Shown here piece by piece: positions 1 through 8,553 of a DNA stretch of 64,000 nucleotides (its first letter is position 1; the number at the start of each line of letters is the position of its first letter). The notes under the pieces are model-generated. The model was given only the letters and a program-made list of their open reading frames with translations, made no database searches and was not told the DNA's origin. The position numbers were made by a program, and so were the translations under genes. Origin of the DNA: Rhodococcus qingshengii JCM 15477 (lineage in GTDB: Bacteria > Actinomycetota > Actinomycetes > Mycobacteriales > Mycobacteriaceae); the NCBI RefSeq assembly GCF_023221595.1, contig NZ_CP096563.1, positions 2,276,501-2,340,500 of the forward strand. Direction: 5' to 3'.

Positions 1-707
1 CAGTCGCGGGTACCGGCGACGACGACGTTGCCGTGCTGGTCGGCGATGACCTGAGCCTCGACGTGGCGGGCCTTGTCCAGGTACTGCTCGACGAAGCACT
101 CGCCGCGACCGAAGGCTGCGATGGCCTCACGGGTGGCCGACTCGAACAGCTCGGGGATTTCCTCGATGGTCTGGGCGACCTTCATGCCGCGTCCACCGCC
201 ACCGAAGGCAGCCTTGATCGCAACCGGGACGCCGTATTCCTTGGCGAATGCGACGACCTCGTCGGCGCCCTTGACGGGATCCTTGGTGCCGGCTGCCATC
301 GGCGCCTTCGCGCGTTCTGCGATATGGCGTGCTGTGACCTTGTCGCCGAGGTCGCGGATGGACTGCGGTGACGGACCGATCCAGATGAGGTTCGCGTCGA
401 TGACGGCCTGGGCGAAGTCGGCGTTCTCGGAGAGGAAACCGTAGCCGGGGTGGATGGCGTCGGCGCCGGACTTCTTGGCTGCGTCGAGGATCTTGTCGAA
501 CACGAGGTAGGACTCGGCGGACGTCTGTCCACCGAGGGCAAATGCCTCGTCTGCGAGCTTCACGAACTGCGCGTCTGCATCGGGCTCGGCGTAAACGGCA
601 ACGCTGCCGTAGCCGGCATCCTTGGCCGCCCGGATGACCCGTACCGCGATTTCACCGCGGTTCGCGACAAGCACCTTCGTAATGTGCGCGCTGGCATGAC
701 TGGGCAC
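1..707 (-). CDS. accA3: Acyl-CoA carboxylase alpha subunit (biotin carboxylase/BCCP), N-terminal part
   Basis: Partial gene: about 235 N-terminal codons are present and the rest lies beyond position 1. It carries the biotin-carboxylase start ([18 protein letters not shown]) and the conserved segment [14 protein letters not shown], then the glycine-rich ATP-grasp loop ([12 protein letters not shown]). The protein would carboxylate its own biotin and feed the AccD transcarboxylases for malonyl- and methylmalonyl-CoA, hence fatty and mycolic acids. The GTG start at 707 has AGGAGG four bases upstream; the nearby ATG at 697 is out of frame. Sequence and order match M. tuberculosis AccA3 (Rv3285), normally next to sufE and sseA. 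Here a PapA-like gene and a 138-base gap separate it from sufE. Its likely partners accD5 and accE lie at 10.6-12.6 kb. Confidence 0.95.
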   Translation of the reverse strand, partial: MPSHASAHITKVLVANRGEIAVRVIRAAKDAGYGSVAVYAEPDADAQFVKLADEAFALGGQTSAESYLVFDKILDAAKKSGADAIHPGYGFLSENADFAQAVIDANLIWIGPSPQSIRDLGDKVTARHIAERAKAPMAAGTKDPVKGADEVVAFAKEYGVPVAIKAAFGGGGRGMKVAQTIEEIPELFESATREAIAAFGRGECFVEQYLDKARHVEAQVIADQHGNVVVAGTRD

Positions 708-845
708 TGAGCCTCCTGTGGTTCGCATAGTCTGTCTCCGCGGTGTATTCCTCTGGGATTTCACCATCGGGGGATTGGCATCACTTCGGAGTGTATGCAT
801 CGCTTCGGCGCTGGTTGTAACCGGATCGCTAAAGCCCACTCCGGC

Positions 846-2246
846 TTAGGAAACGGTTTCGAAAACTACCGATGAGTAGCTGTCGGAGGCGGCGGCGTCC
901 GGTTCGGTGACGATTTCTTCGATGGTCCGGCGCAGTGCGGCCACGTAGGCGTGAACCGCGGCGTTCGCCGTCTCGTTGCCTGGGTACCTGACCGCGAGGT
1001 TGAGTCCCTGGGGTGTGCGGTTGATCCAGATGTAGACGTCGTGCGTATATGCCTTGCTTCGAAGTGCTCTGGCGTTCCATTCGGGCCACTGTGCGGCTTC
1101 GGGCACGAAGCGAACGTCCATGTAGGACACGACGAATCGCGGTCGGATCGGGGTTTCGAGGTGCTCACCGATCCGATCGAACGGGACAGCTGCGGCAGGC
1201 TTGACCGAAGCGATGGATTCGGCGGCGCGTGTCGCGAGGTCGCCGAACGAACAGTCCGATCCAACGGCGAACTCGACCGGGCACAGTCCGACGAACCAGC
1301 CGAGCGCACCCGCCCACTCCTGAGCGCTGCGGGTGTGAACTGGCGTCACGACCTCGAATCGATCGGATCCCGCGACTTCGCGACCTACAGCGGCAAGTCC
1401 GCCGAGAAGTCCGGCGAAGTACCCCACGCCGGTGGCTGCACACGTCGAACTGAAGGCCTTGGACTGGTCGGCGTCGAGCAGCCAGGTCGACAGGCCGTTC
1501 TGAGAATCGGTTCCACGGTCACCGATCGGTAGCGGGAACTGGGGTAGACCGTCCGTGCCGAGAGCCTTTCGCCAGATCTCGACCGCAGCCTTCTCGGCTT
1601 CCATGTCGGCCATCTGCTCGCGTTCGACGGCACCGAAATCGACGTAGCTGCCCACCGGAAACAGATTTGCAGCACTACCGGTCGAGGCCTCGCGGTACAG
1701 AGCAGCGATCTCGTGAGCGACCAGCACGATCGAGAACCCGTCGATGATCGAGTGGTCCGCCGCGAAGAACACGGTGAACGGACCGTCGCCACCGCGGGGC
1801 GTCAACGTCGCGAAGACGTACGACGGCCAACTGTGCGGGGACGCGTAATCGTCGAACAGGCGGTGAAGGTGGTCGAAGTTGTCCTGGCTGGACGCGTCGT
1901 AGCCGTGGCTGACGACCCCGATGTCGATTCCGCCGAGCGGGACCGTGTGCCGGGTGATCTCGCCGCCCGAGGGTTCGAGGACGGTATGCGAGCGCAGAAC
2001 TTCGTGACGGTCGATCCACCGGCCGAGAGCGACTCGGAACGCATCGACGTCGAGCGGGCCGGAAATCTCGAAAGCTGTTCCCAGCCAAGACTTGTCGCCT
2101 GCGCCTGCAGCGGAACGGTTGAGATGTGCCTCGTGAATGTAGGAGACGGGCCGCGGATCCGGAACCCAGGGCCCGGTTGCGCACGGCAACCATTCGACGA
2201 GTGCGCCGGCCGGAATCGCATAGTCGGCCAGTTCGGTGAACTCCAT
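846..2246 (-). CDS. Condensation-domain (PapA-like) acyltransferase A
   Basis: 466-residue condensation-domain protein. The active-site motif is D-H165-S-I-I-D169-G170, the DHxxxDG form found in PapA1/PapA2-type acyltransferases rather than the HHxxxDG of peptide synthetases. Conserved landmarks include the RHEVLRSH segment near residue 80 and a late FVVSYMDVR segment matched in its two paralogues here. By family, such enzymes move an acyl group from CoA or a carrier protein to a hydroxyl of a glycolipid such as trehalose; the substrate cannot be read from sequence. ATG at 2246 lies four bases after the sufE stop, so it is probably translated from the sseA-sufE message. This gene is absent from the equivalent mycobacterial locus. 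Confident about the fold, not the substrate. Confidence 0.82.
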   Translation of the reverse strand: MEFTELADYAIPAGALVEWLPCATGPWVPDPRPVSYIHEAHLNRSAAGAGDKSWLGTAFEISGPLDVDAFRVALGRWIDRHEVLRSHTVLEPSGGEITRHTVPLGGIDIGVVSHGYDASSQDNFDHLHRLFDDYASPHSWPSYVFATLTPRGGDGPFTVFFAADHSIIDGFSIVLVAHEIAALYREASTGSAANLFPVGSYVDFGAVEREQMADMEAEKAAVEIWRKALGTDGLPQFPLPIGDRGTDSQNGLSTWLLDADQSKAFSSTCAATGVGYFAGLLGGLAAVGREVAGSDRFEVVTPVHTRSAQEWAGALGWFVGLCPVEFAVGSDCSFGDLATRAAESIASVKPAAAVPFDRIGEHLETPIRPRFVVSYMDVRFVPEAAQWPEWNARALRSKAYTHDVYIWINRTPQGLNLAVRYPGNETANAAVHAYVAALRRTIEEIVTEPDAAASDSYSSVVFETVS

Positions 2247-2250
2247 GTTT

Positions 2251-2667
2251 TCAGCCCCGCAAGTGCCGCTTGATGCGCGCGAGCATGGCCGACATTCCGC
2301 GCAGACGGAGCGGGCTCACGGCTTCTGCGAGACCGAGCGCCGAATAGAAGTCGTCGGGTACACCGAGGATCTCGTCGGCGCTGTGGCCGTCGAGCCCCTG
2401 CGCGAGGATCGATGCGAAACCACGCGTCGTGGGAGCCTCGGGGGGAGCGCTGAAGTACAGACGGACGTTGTCGCGATCCGAATCGTCGACCGAGAGGAAG
2501 AGCGGCGACTGACATTCGGGGACCGGCTCCATCGCGCTCTGCTCGAGCTCCGCCGGCAACGGCGGCAGCTCTCGGCTGAACTCGAGAAGAAGGGTGAGCT
2601 TGTCCGAGGCGCCGACGGCCGCGAAGTCGTCGACGATCTCGGCCAGAGCCGAAGGAAGAGCGCTCAT
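2251..2667 (-). CDS. SufE-like cysteine desulfuration/sulfur acceptor protein
   Basis: 138 residues, beginning [15 protein letters not shown]. SufE family, with the sulfur-accepting cysteine in [10 protein letters not shown]. Such proteins accept persulfide sulfur from a cysteine desulfurase for Fe-S cluster or other thio-compound assembly. The ATG at 2667 overlaps the stop of the upstream sseA gene (ATGA), which decides this start over a longer possible one. The sseA-sufE-accA3 order corresponds to Rv3283-Rv3284-Rv3285, supporting identity. The condensation-domain gene starts four bases downstream. Confidence 0.9.
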   Translation of the reverse strand: MSALPSALAEIVDDFAAVGASDKLTLLLEFSRELPPLPAELEQSAMEPVPECQSPLFLSVDDSDRDNVRLYFSAPPEAPTTRGFASILAQGLDGHSADEILGVPDDFYSALGLAEAVSPLRLRGMSAMLARIKRHLRG

Positions 2668-3569
2668 GACGCCGATACAGAGGACGGAACGGCGCCGGGC
2701 TCTTCGCCCTGGACGATCGGGACGCGCACGGCATTGCCCCACTCGGTCCATGAACCGTCGTAGTTACGAACGTTCGGGTAGCCGAGAAGATGAGTCAACA
2801 CGAACCAGGTGTGACTGGAACGCTCACCGATGCGGCAGTACGCGACGATGTTGTCGTCGGCCGACAGGTCGCCGTAGATCTCGCCGAGTTCGGTACGGGT
2901 GCGGAAGCGGCTGTCCGGTGCCGCTGCCTTCGCCCACGGGATGCTGAGCGCGCTGGGAATGTGTCCACCACGCAACGCACCCTCTTCGGGGTAGTCGGGC
3001 ATGTGGGTGCGCTCGCCGGTGTACTCCTGCGGAGATCGCACGTCGATGAGCGGCCCGTCGCCCAAGTGCGCGAGAACGTCGTCCTTGAATGCGCGAATGG
3101 GAGCGTCGTTGCGCTCGACGACCGGGTAATCCGTTGACGTGATGTCGGGAACGTCGAAAGCGGTGTCGCGGTTCTCGGCGATCCACGCATCGCGGCCACC
3201 GTCGAGAAGACGGACGTCCTCGTGGCCGAAAAGAGTGAAGACCCACAGTGCGTAGGCCGCCCACCAGTTGCTCTTGTCGCCGTAGATGACCACGGTGTCG
3301 TCGCGGCCGATGCCCTTGCGGTTCATCAACTCTGCGAACTTCGCACCGTCGATGTAGTCGCGGGTGACCGGATCGTTGAGGTCGAGATGCCAGTCGATCT
3401 TCACGGCTCCGGGGATGTGGCCGACGTCGTACAACAACACGTCTTCGTCGGATTCGACAACCTTGAGGCCCGGCGCACCGAGATTCGCCGAGAGCCATTC
3501 CGTCGAGACCAACCGGTCGGGATGCGCGAACTCGGCAAACGCGGTTGAGGGATCGGGGGCAACGGGCAC
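2664..3569 (-). CDS. sseA: Thiosulfate sulfurtransferase (rhodanese), SseA type
   Basis: 301 residues with two rhodanese domains: an inactive N-terminal one ([13 protein letters not shown] near residue 50) and a catalytic C-terminal one with the active loop CRIGERSSH. It transfers sulfane sulfur from thiosulfate or mercaptopyruvate to a thiophilic acceptor in the cytoplasm. The chosen start is GTG 3569, giving [11 protein letters not shown], with GGAG seven bases upstream; a longer reading to 3638 lacks such a site. The sequence closely follows mycobacterial SseA. Its stop overlaps the sufE start, implying translational coupling in sulfur transfer. Confidence 0.93.
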   Translation of the reverse strand: MPVAPDPSTAFAEFAHPDRLVSTEWLSANLGAPGLKVVESDEDVLLYDVGHIPGAVKIDWHLDLNDPVTRDYIDGAKFAELMNRKGIGRDDTVVIYGDKSNWWAAYALWVFTLFGHEDVRLLDGGRDAWIAENRDTAFDVPDITSTDYPVVERNDAPIRAFKDDVLAHLGDGPLIDVRSPQEYTGERTHMPDYPEEGALRGGHIPSALSIPWAKAAAPDSRFRTRTELGEIYGDLSADDNIVAYCRIGERSSHTWFVLTHLLGYPNVRNYDGSWTEWGNAVRVPIVQGEEPGAVPSSVSAS

Positions 3570-3687
3570 GGGCGTACTCCTGAAGACGAATCGTTCGGTT
3601 CGAACACGGACTTGATCGATTCTATGCGCTGTGCGCAAGGTGAGACGCCCGGAAGCAGGTTCTGCCTGCTCGTGCCCGTTGCCGACC

Positions 3688-5151
3688 CTAAATCCTCGGT
3701 GTTCCTGCTCCGACGCTCGAATCTCTCAATTGTTCGGTGACACTTCCGATCGGCGTCACGCCCCGGGCGCAGACTTCTCTCAGAATCCGGTCGAGTTCGG
3801 TGAGGAAATTCACCATGGTTTCGTTTGCCGTCTCGGTATCGGGAAAGCGTGAACGCAGCGAGAGACCACGGTTCGTTCGCGAAATCCAGAACTGGGCATC
3901 GTCGGCGACCGTCACATTGCTGATGTGATGGGCGTTGAGGAGATCATGATCGTCTGTGCCGGGTAGTTTGCGGTAATCGATGTACGACACCATGAAGACG
4001 TCGGTGCGCGTGCGTCGAATCTTGTCGCCCAAAGCATCTCGAACCTGGGCCATGGTGACGCCCTCGAGCGTCAACGCAACTCGGAACGACGCGTGCGTAT
4101 GTGCAAGGGATGCACCGAAATCCGCGTCGGGAGTGATCTGGACCGTGATCGGCGCGCTGGTGGTGAGCCAGCCGATCGCGTCGGCCCACCGCGGATCTTT
4201 GCGGATGTGAAGCGGAAATTGCAGCGGAAGCGTCGACCGCCCGGTGTACGAGTGGACGGAAAGTCCCATCGCAGTGAGGATTCCGGTGAACACGCTACCG
4301 CCGGCGGATAGGCAGATCTCGTCGAACGTCGCCGTCAGCTCCTCGTCGAGCAGCACGCGCACATCGGCGCCCTGCGGCGCGGGCTTTCCGCCCTCGACGC
4401 CGAGATCCAAGGGGAAACTCGGTGATGTGCCACCGCAGATCTCGTAGAACCTTGCCCACTCTCGGATTCGAGGGTCGTTGTCGACGGGAAGCAGAGCGTC
4501 TGCCTCCAGTTCGCAGTACCGCACGAAACTTCCCGGGTCACCCAGTCGGCTCATCACTGCGTCGACGGCCTCGTGGTCGGTCAGATCGGGTAGGGCGATC
4601 AGTCCCTCGTAGATCTGTCGCAGTTCCCCGAGAGCGATGACCAACGAGTAGCCGTCGACGAGTGTGTGATCGAACGCGCTCAGGACCGTGTAATGCTCTT
4701 CGCGTTCGACCGTGGCAAACGTGTATGCAGGGAAGGTCAGTGGATCGCATACCGTCGTGAATCGCTTCTTGAGATGCGCTCGGAGGTCTTCGGTCGAATC
4801 GAATTTCAGAGGTTCCGAAGTCTCGATGTGTGTGCCGTCTGGATCGAGTCCCATTCGGGTGGTGGTGAACTCGCCCACCTCGAATCCTGTGTGCAGAGTG
4901 TCATGGCGACTGATGAACAGGCGCAGCGCGAGGTCGAGTGCAGGCCGATTCAGTTCTCCGGGAAGGTCGAATGCGGCTGCCATCCACACACTCCGGCCCA
5001 TGCCGTGTGTTCGCGCAGTCTCGAGGTGAAAATGCTGGTTGTACGACGGTGGTACTTCCGACTCGGTGACGGCGCCGTCCGCGGGCTGAAGCGACCATTC
5101 GGTGACGATTCCGGGGTCGAGTCCGTATCGATCGATCGAGGTGACATGCAT
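3688..5151 (-). CDS. Condensation-domain (PapA-like) acyltransferase B
   Basis: 487 residues, starting [14 protein letters not shown]. Active-site motif D-H162-T-L-V-D166-G167, again the DH form of the condensation motif, with HDTLHTGF near residue 83 and [11 protein letters not shown] late in the protein. A homologue of acyltransferase A and more closely coupled to C. The ATG at 5151 shares one base with the upstream gene's stop, so B and C must be co-translated; a longer in-frame reading to 5316 lies inside gene C and is rejected. Predicted role: O-acylation of a glycolipid or related lipid. No polyketide synthase, peptide synthetase or sugar transferase for this product lies in the window, so the substrate is unknown. 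Confidence 0.8.
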   Translation of the reverse strand: MHVTSIDRYGLDPGIVTEWSLQPADGAVTESEVPPSYNQHFHLETARTHGMGRSVWMAAAFDLPGELNRPALDLALRLFISRHDTLHTGFEVGEFTTTRMGLDPDGTHIETSEPLKFDSTEDLRAHLKKRFTTVCDPLTFPAYTFATVEREEHYTVLSAFDHTLVDGYSLVIALGELRQIYEGLIALPDLTDHEAVDAVMSRLGDPGSFVRYCELEADALLPVDNDPRIREWARFYEICGGTSPSFPLDLGVEGGKPAPQGADVRVLLDEELTATFDEICLSAGGSVFTGILTAMGLSVHSYTGRSTLPLQFPLHIRKDPRWADAIGWLTTSAPITVQITPDADFGASLAHTHASFRVALTLEGVTMAQVRDALGDKIRRTRTDVFMVSYIDYRKLPGTDDHDLLNAHHISNVTVADDAQFWISRTNRGLSLRSRFPDTETANETMVNFLTELDRILREVCARGVTPIGSVTEQLRDSSVGAGTPRI

Positions 5152-6644
5152 CAGGCCACTCCCTCTGGTGCCACGAACGAGTAGTCGCCTTGAGCTGCAA
5201 CAGTTTTGATGATCTTCGAGACATGCTCGGCGAAGCGGGTGGCCGATTCGTGGGCAATGGGGGTGTCGGGGTGAGACACGGCGATCCAGGTTCCGGTGTG
5301 CATCCGGTTGATCCACATCGACGCGATCTGAGTCTCTTTGCCGCCGACGATTCCCGTTGCCTTCGTCTCGGCGTAACTGTATGGATCCGGCATGCGTCGG
5401 CCGTCGATGTACGAGACGATCGGCGGCGGGGTGAGCGTCTTCGACAGTCCGCCGGGTGCGGAATCCGACTCGGCCAAGCTCGACAGAACCAGATCGATGA
5501 CCTGCTGCACAGAGACATCGAGGAGTGCCTTGCCGTCGTGGTACCCCTGCTGCCCGAGCTTTGCCAACTCGGTGAAGCGTCGCTTGTCGTCGACGTCGAT
5601 GCCGACCGGGATCAGGTTGATGTACCAGCCCTGCGCAAACGAGTCGGCCTCGGTTCGTGTGCTGACCGGCGAGAGGGCGATGTACTTGTCGCGTCCGGCG
5701 AGTTCGAATTCCGCAATCGCGAGCGCGGTGAACATTCCGCCGATGAAGTTGGCGCCGTTGGCTTTACAAACCGCACCGAACTTCTCGCACTCGATGTCGT
5801 CGGCCAGGTCGAAGCGTGAACCGATAGCCGGTTTGGGCGCGTCTTCGGCCCCGAGTGGGAGCGGAAATCCGGGGAACGAGCCGCCGCTGCGCATGAGGTA
5901 ACCGAGCCACTGGTGCACTTCGGGTGACTGCATCGTCAGTTCGGTTGTTCGCTCGCGTTCGACGCGACCGAACTGTGCGTAACTTCCGGCCGGCCCGAGC
6001 TCGGGATGCGATCCGGTCGTTTCCGCGGCGTAGAGCTGACGCAATTCTGCGTACATCAGCACCATCGAGTTCATGTCCGAATGGGCGTGGTCGACTGCAT
6101 GGAACAGGGTGAAGCTCGGATCGGCTTCGAGGTCGGCATGGTGGTGCTCGACGGCACCGAACACGAATGCCGGCCACTGCAGCGCGCTGGTTTCGGTGGC
6201 GAACTTGGTCGCGACGAGCGCGCGGATCGCCTCGGATTCGGAGACGTCGTCGCCGACGCGGTACTCGAGTTCGATGCTTTCGACCGGCACCACGTGTCGA
6301 CGGACCTCGAACGAGGTGTCCGCAGCGTCGGTGGTTGCTTCGTCGAACGAGAACCAGCTGTGCAGCGTGTCGTGGCGACGGATGTAGCGCTGAAGTGCTC
6401 GCGTCATGGCGTCGCGGTCCAGTGTTCCTGCGAAATCGAAGGCGATACCGATCCACGGAGACTGCGGATCGCCCTTCTCTGCGGTGACGCGGGCGCGTCG
6501 CAGGTGGCGATCCTGCATCGTGGTCGGGGGTAGTTCTCGGTCGATCTCGGCTTCGGCGGCTCGTTGAGCGGAAGCATGCGTGACGCCCCATTCGATTACC
6601 CGCCCAGGAAGCGGGTGCCAATGGGTGATCAAGTTCAGATCCAT
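5151..6644 (-). CDS. Condensation-domain (PapA2-like) acyltransferase C
   Basis: 497 residues, starting MDLNLITHWHPLPG. The motif is D-H186-A-H-S-D190-M191: the histidine and aspartate of HxxxD are kept but the usual glycine is methionine, as I recall for some PapA2-type enzymes. RRHDTLHSWF near residue 90 and PIVSYIDGRR late are shared with its neighbours. First gene of the leftward unit C-B; sseA-sufE-A follow after a 118-base gap. It diverges from an MFS exporter across about 150 bases holding an inverted repeat. Inference: the set acylates and exports a surface lipid. Confidence 0.8.
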   Translation of the reverse strand: MDLNLITHWHPLPGRVIEWGVTHASAQRAAEAEIDRELPPTTMQDRHLRRARVTAEKGDPQSPWIGIAFDFAGTLDRDAMTRALQRYIRRHDTLHSWFSFDEATTDAADTSFEVRRHVVPVESIELEYRVGDDVSESEAIRALVATKFATETSALQWPAFVFGAVEHHHADLEADPSFTLFHAVDHAHSDMNSMVLMYAELRQLYAAETTGSHPELGPAGSYAQFGRVERERTTELTMQSPEVHQWLGYLMRSGGSFPGFPLPLGAEDAPKPAIGSRFDLADDIECEKFGAVCKANGANFIGGMFTALAIAEFELAGRDKYIALSPVSTRTEADSFAQGWYINLIPVGIDVDDKRRFTELAKLGQQGYHDGKALLDVSVQQVIDLVLSSLAESDSAPGGLSKTLTPPPIVSYIDGRRMPDPYSYAETKATGIVGGKETQIASMWINRMHTGTWIAVSHPDTPIAHESATRFAEHVSKIIKTVAAQGDYSFVAPEGVA

Positions 6645-6752
6645 CGAGTAGAACTCCTGCGTGTGTCGTCGAGAAGCCTGCTCTGAAAATGGGCAGACGA
6701 CGAACTATCCCATCTGGGGGACTGAATTGTCCGAAATACTACAATCTAAACA

Positions 6753-6764
6753 AGAACAGGTTCT
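6753..6764. promoter_or_regulatory. Inverted repeat (AGAAC-AG-GTTCT), possible operator
   Basis: A 12-base near-palindrome, AGAAC two bases GTTCT, overlapping a second palindrome TTCTAGAA at 6761-6768. It lies about 30 bases before the MFS start and 108 bases before the divergent acyltransferase C start. The position fits a TetR- or MarR-type operator shared by both transcripts, but no regulator gene is adjacent. The -10-like TACAAT at 6740-6745 has no convincing -35. Confidence 0.35.
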
Positions 6765-6794
6765 AGAAGCGTTGTGTTCGATTAGGATCATTCG

Positions 6795-8492
6795 GTGCTT
6801 CCGGACCCTTTAGGTGACGCTGTCGGCGCCGACCACAAGGGCGGGCGGCGAGCTGGTTCTCTGACGCCCTGGCTCGGGTTGGCGACGAGTCTGGCGGCGG
6901 CATTCATGCAATTGCTCGACGCGACCATCGTCAACGTCGCGCTTCCGAGTATCGCCGTCGATCTTCAAGCAGGCGTATCGGCGCAGTTGCTCATGGTCAG
7001 CGTGTACATCCTGGCTTTCGCGTGTTCGTTGATCACTGCAGCGCGGCTGGGGGACCTGTTCGGCCGTAGAGTTGTTTTTCTGACCGCCCTGTCCGTATTC
7101 GTGGTTGCCTCGTTGCTGTGCGGGCTCGCGCAGAGCGCGACGATGTTGATCGTCTTCCGGGGTCTGCAAGGATTGGCGGCCGGTTCGATGTCCGCCCAGA
7201 CGTTCGCCATCATCTCGGGTCTGTTTCCGAAGGCCAGGCATCCGCGAGTCTTCGGGATCTACGGTGCGACCATCGGGCTCGCAACGGTCAGTGGGCCTCT
7301 GATCGGCGGGCTGCTGATCGAGTGGAATCTGTTCGACTGGGGCTGGCGCCTGATCTTCTTCGTCAACATCCCGATCGGCATCGCCGCCTTGATTCTCGGA
7401 TATTTCCATCTCGTCGATGCTCGCGCTGAGCATGTGCGCTCACTGGACCTCATCGGCGCCGCACTGTCATCACTGGCGCTGTTCCTGCTGATCCTTCCCC
7501 TGGCCGAGGGAAGGGCGCGCGGATGGCCCACAGGTCTTGTCGTAATGCTCGCGATGTCGGCGCCGGTGGCAGTGGCGTTTGTGCTCTACGAATCGCGTTT
7601 GGCGAAACGAGGCGGCGATCCGGTCCTTCGTCTCGAGCTTTTCCGCGACCGAGCCTTCACAATCGGCGCGGTTCTTGCGTTCGTTTTCTTCGGAACCCTG
7701 ACTTCCTTGATCTTCACCATCAGTCTCACCCTTCAGTTCGGCTTCGGGTTCTCCGCATTGCGAGCGGGCGTCATGACGCTGCCGTGGGCCGTCGGAATGG
7801 GCGTGGCGGCGGTTCTCTCATCGGCGGTGTACCGGATGCTCGGAAACCGTGTTCTGATCCTGGGGATGGTCGTCTTTGCCGGCTCGCTGATCGCGCTGTC
7901 GATCATCCTCGAACGCGAAGGAACCGATCCACGCTGGCTCGCGCTCGCCGGTCCGCTGCTTCTCGGTGGCGCAGGTCTCGGACTGTTCGTGGCACCACTG
8001 CAAACCGCGATCCTTGCGACGGTCGAACCCGCGCACGCGGGTTCGGTGTCGGGACTGCTTCCTACCGTTCAGCAGGTTGGCAGCTCCATCGGACTGGCCT
8101 TGATCGGAGTGGTGTTCTTCTCGCTCGTCGCGGGGCAAGCTCCGCAAGCAGTGCAGGGGGAGCGGCCCGAGTACGTTGCGAACCTTGAAGCTGCCGGCGT
8201 TGGTCCCGGCCTGATCGACATCGCCGAAAAGGCCTTTGTCGATTGCGCAACAAGCCAATTGGCATCCGGAACACCGATGGAGGTGGCGCCGGAATGTCGC
8301 CGGGACGGCTCCGCCGGTGCCGGGGGTCAATCCGTTCAGGTGGCAGTTGATGCCGCGTACGCATCGACTCGCGCGGCGGCCGGCGAAGCATTTCTCCAAG
8401 CGCAGCGCCGTGTGCTCGCGATCATCGCAGCAATTGCGCTCGGTATCGGATTGGCGTCGACTGCTCTGCCGCGGGTCAATTCGCCGGTCTGA
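6795..8492 (+). CDS. MFS drug/lipid exporter, 14-TM DHA2 (EmrB/QacA) type
   Basis: 565 residues with about 14 hydrophobic segments. The first contains the DHA2 signature LLDATIVNVALPSIAVDL near residues 40-57, followed by the loop ARLGDLFGRR near residue 85 and GPLIGGLLIE in helix 5. A soluble loop rich in Asp, Glu and Cys lies between the last helices (about 450-530). GTG start at 6795 with AGGA seven bases upstream. Proton-driven export is predicted; the family includes multidrug pumps and lipid exporters such as mycobacterial relatives. Divergent pairing with three acyltransferase genes suggests, without proving, export of their product. Confidence 0.85.
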   Translation: MLPDPLGDAVGADHKGGRRAGSLTPWLGLATSLAAAFMQLLDATIVNVALPSIAVDLQAGVSAQLLMVSVYILAFACSLITAARLGDLFGRRVVFLTALSVFVVASLLCGLAQSATMLIVFRGLQGLAAGSMSAQTFAIISGLFPKARHPRVFGIYGATIGLATVSGPLIGGLLIEWNLFDWGWRLIFFVNIPIGIAALILGYFHLVDARAEHVRSLDLIGAALSSLALFLLILPLAEGRARGWPTGLVVMLAMSAPVAVAFVLYESRLAKRGGDPVLRLELFRDRAFTIGAVLAFVFFGTLTSLIFTISLTLQFGFGFSALRAGVMTLPWAVGMGVAAVLSSAVYRMLGNRVLILGMVVFAGSLIALSIILEREGTDPRWLALAGPLLLGGAGLGLFVAPLQTAILATVEPAHAGSVSGLLPTVQQVGSSIGLALIGVVFFSLVAGQAPQAVQGERPEYVANLEAAGVGPGLIDIAEKAFVDCATSQLASGTPMEVAPECRRDGSAGAGGQSVQVAVDAAYASTRAAAGEAFLQAQRRVLAIIAAIALGIGLASTALPRVNSPV

Positions 8493-8501
8493 AAATTGCC
8501 C

Positions 8502-8529
8502 TTGACTCGAACGGGTGTTCGAGTACCCT
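8502..8529 (+). promoter_or_regulatory. SigA-type promoter with perfect LexA/SOS box in the spacer
   Basis: TTGACT at 8502-8507 and TACCCT at 8524-8529, with 16 bases between. The spacer contains TCGAAC-GGGT-GTTCGA (8507-8522), a perfect match to the actinobacterial LexA operator TCGAACnnnnGTTCGA. LexA bound here would block RNA polymerase until DNA damage. The nuclease ATG follows 25 bases after the -10. Confidence 0.85.
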
Positions 8530-8553
8530 GTATGCAGGGGATCGGGGGATTCA

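Noticed and set aside
8515..8553. N-terminal extension of the HNH nuclease from 8515
   Set aside because: It would begin inside the LexA box and upstream of the promoter -10, so it cannot be on the transcript.
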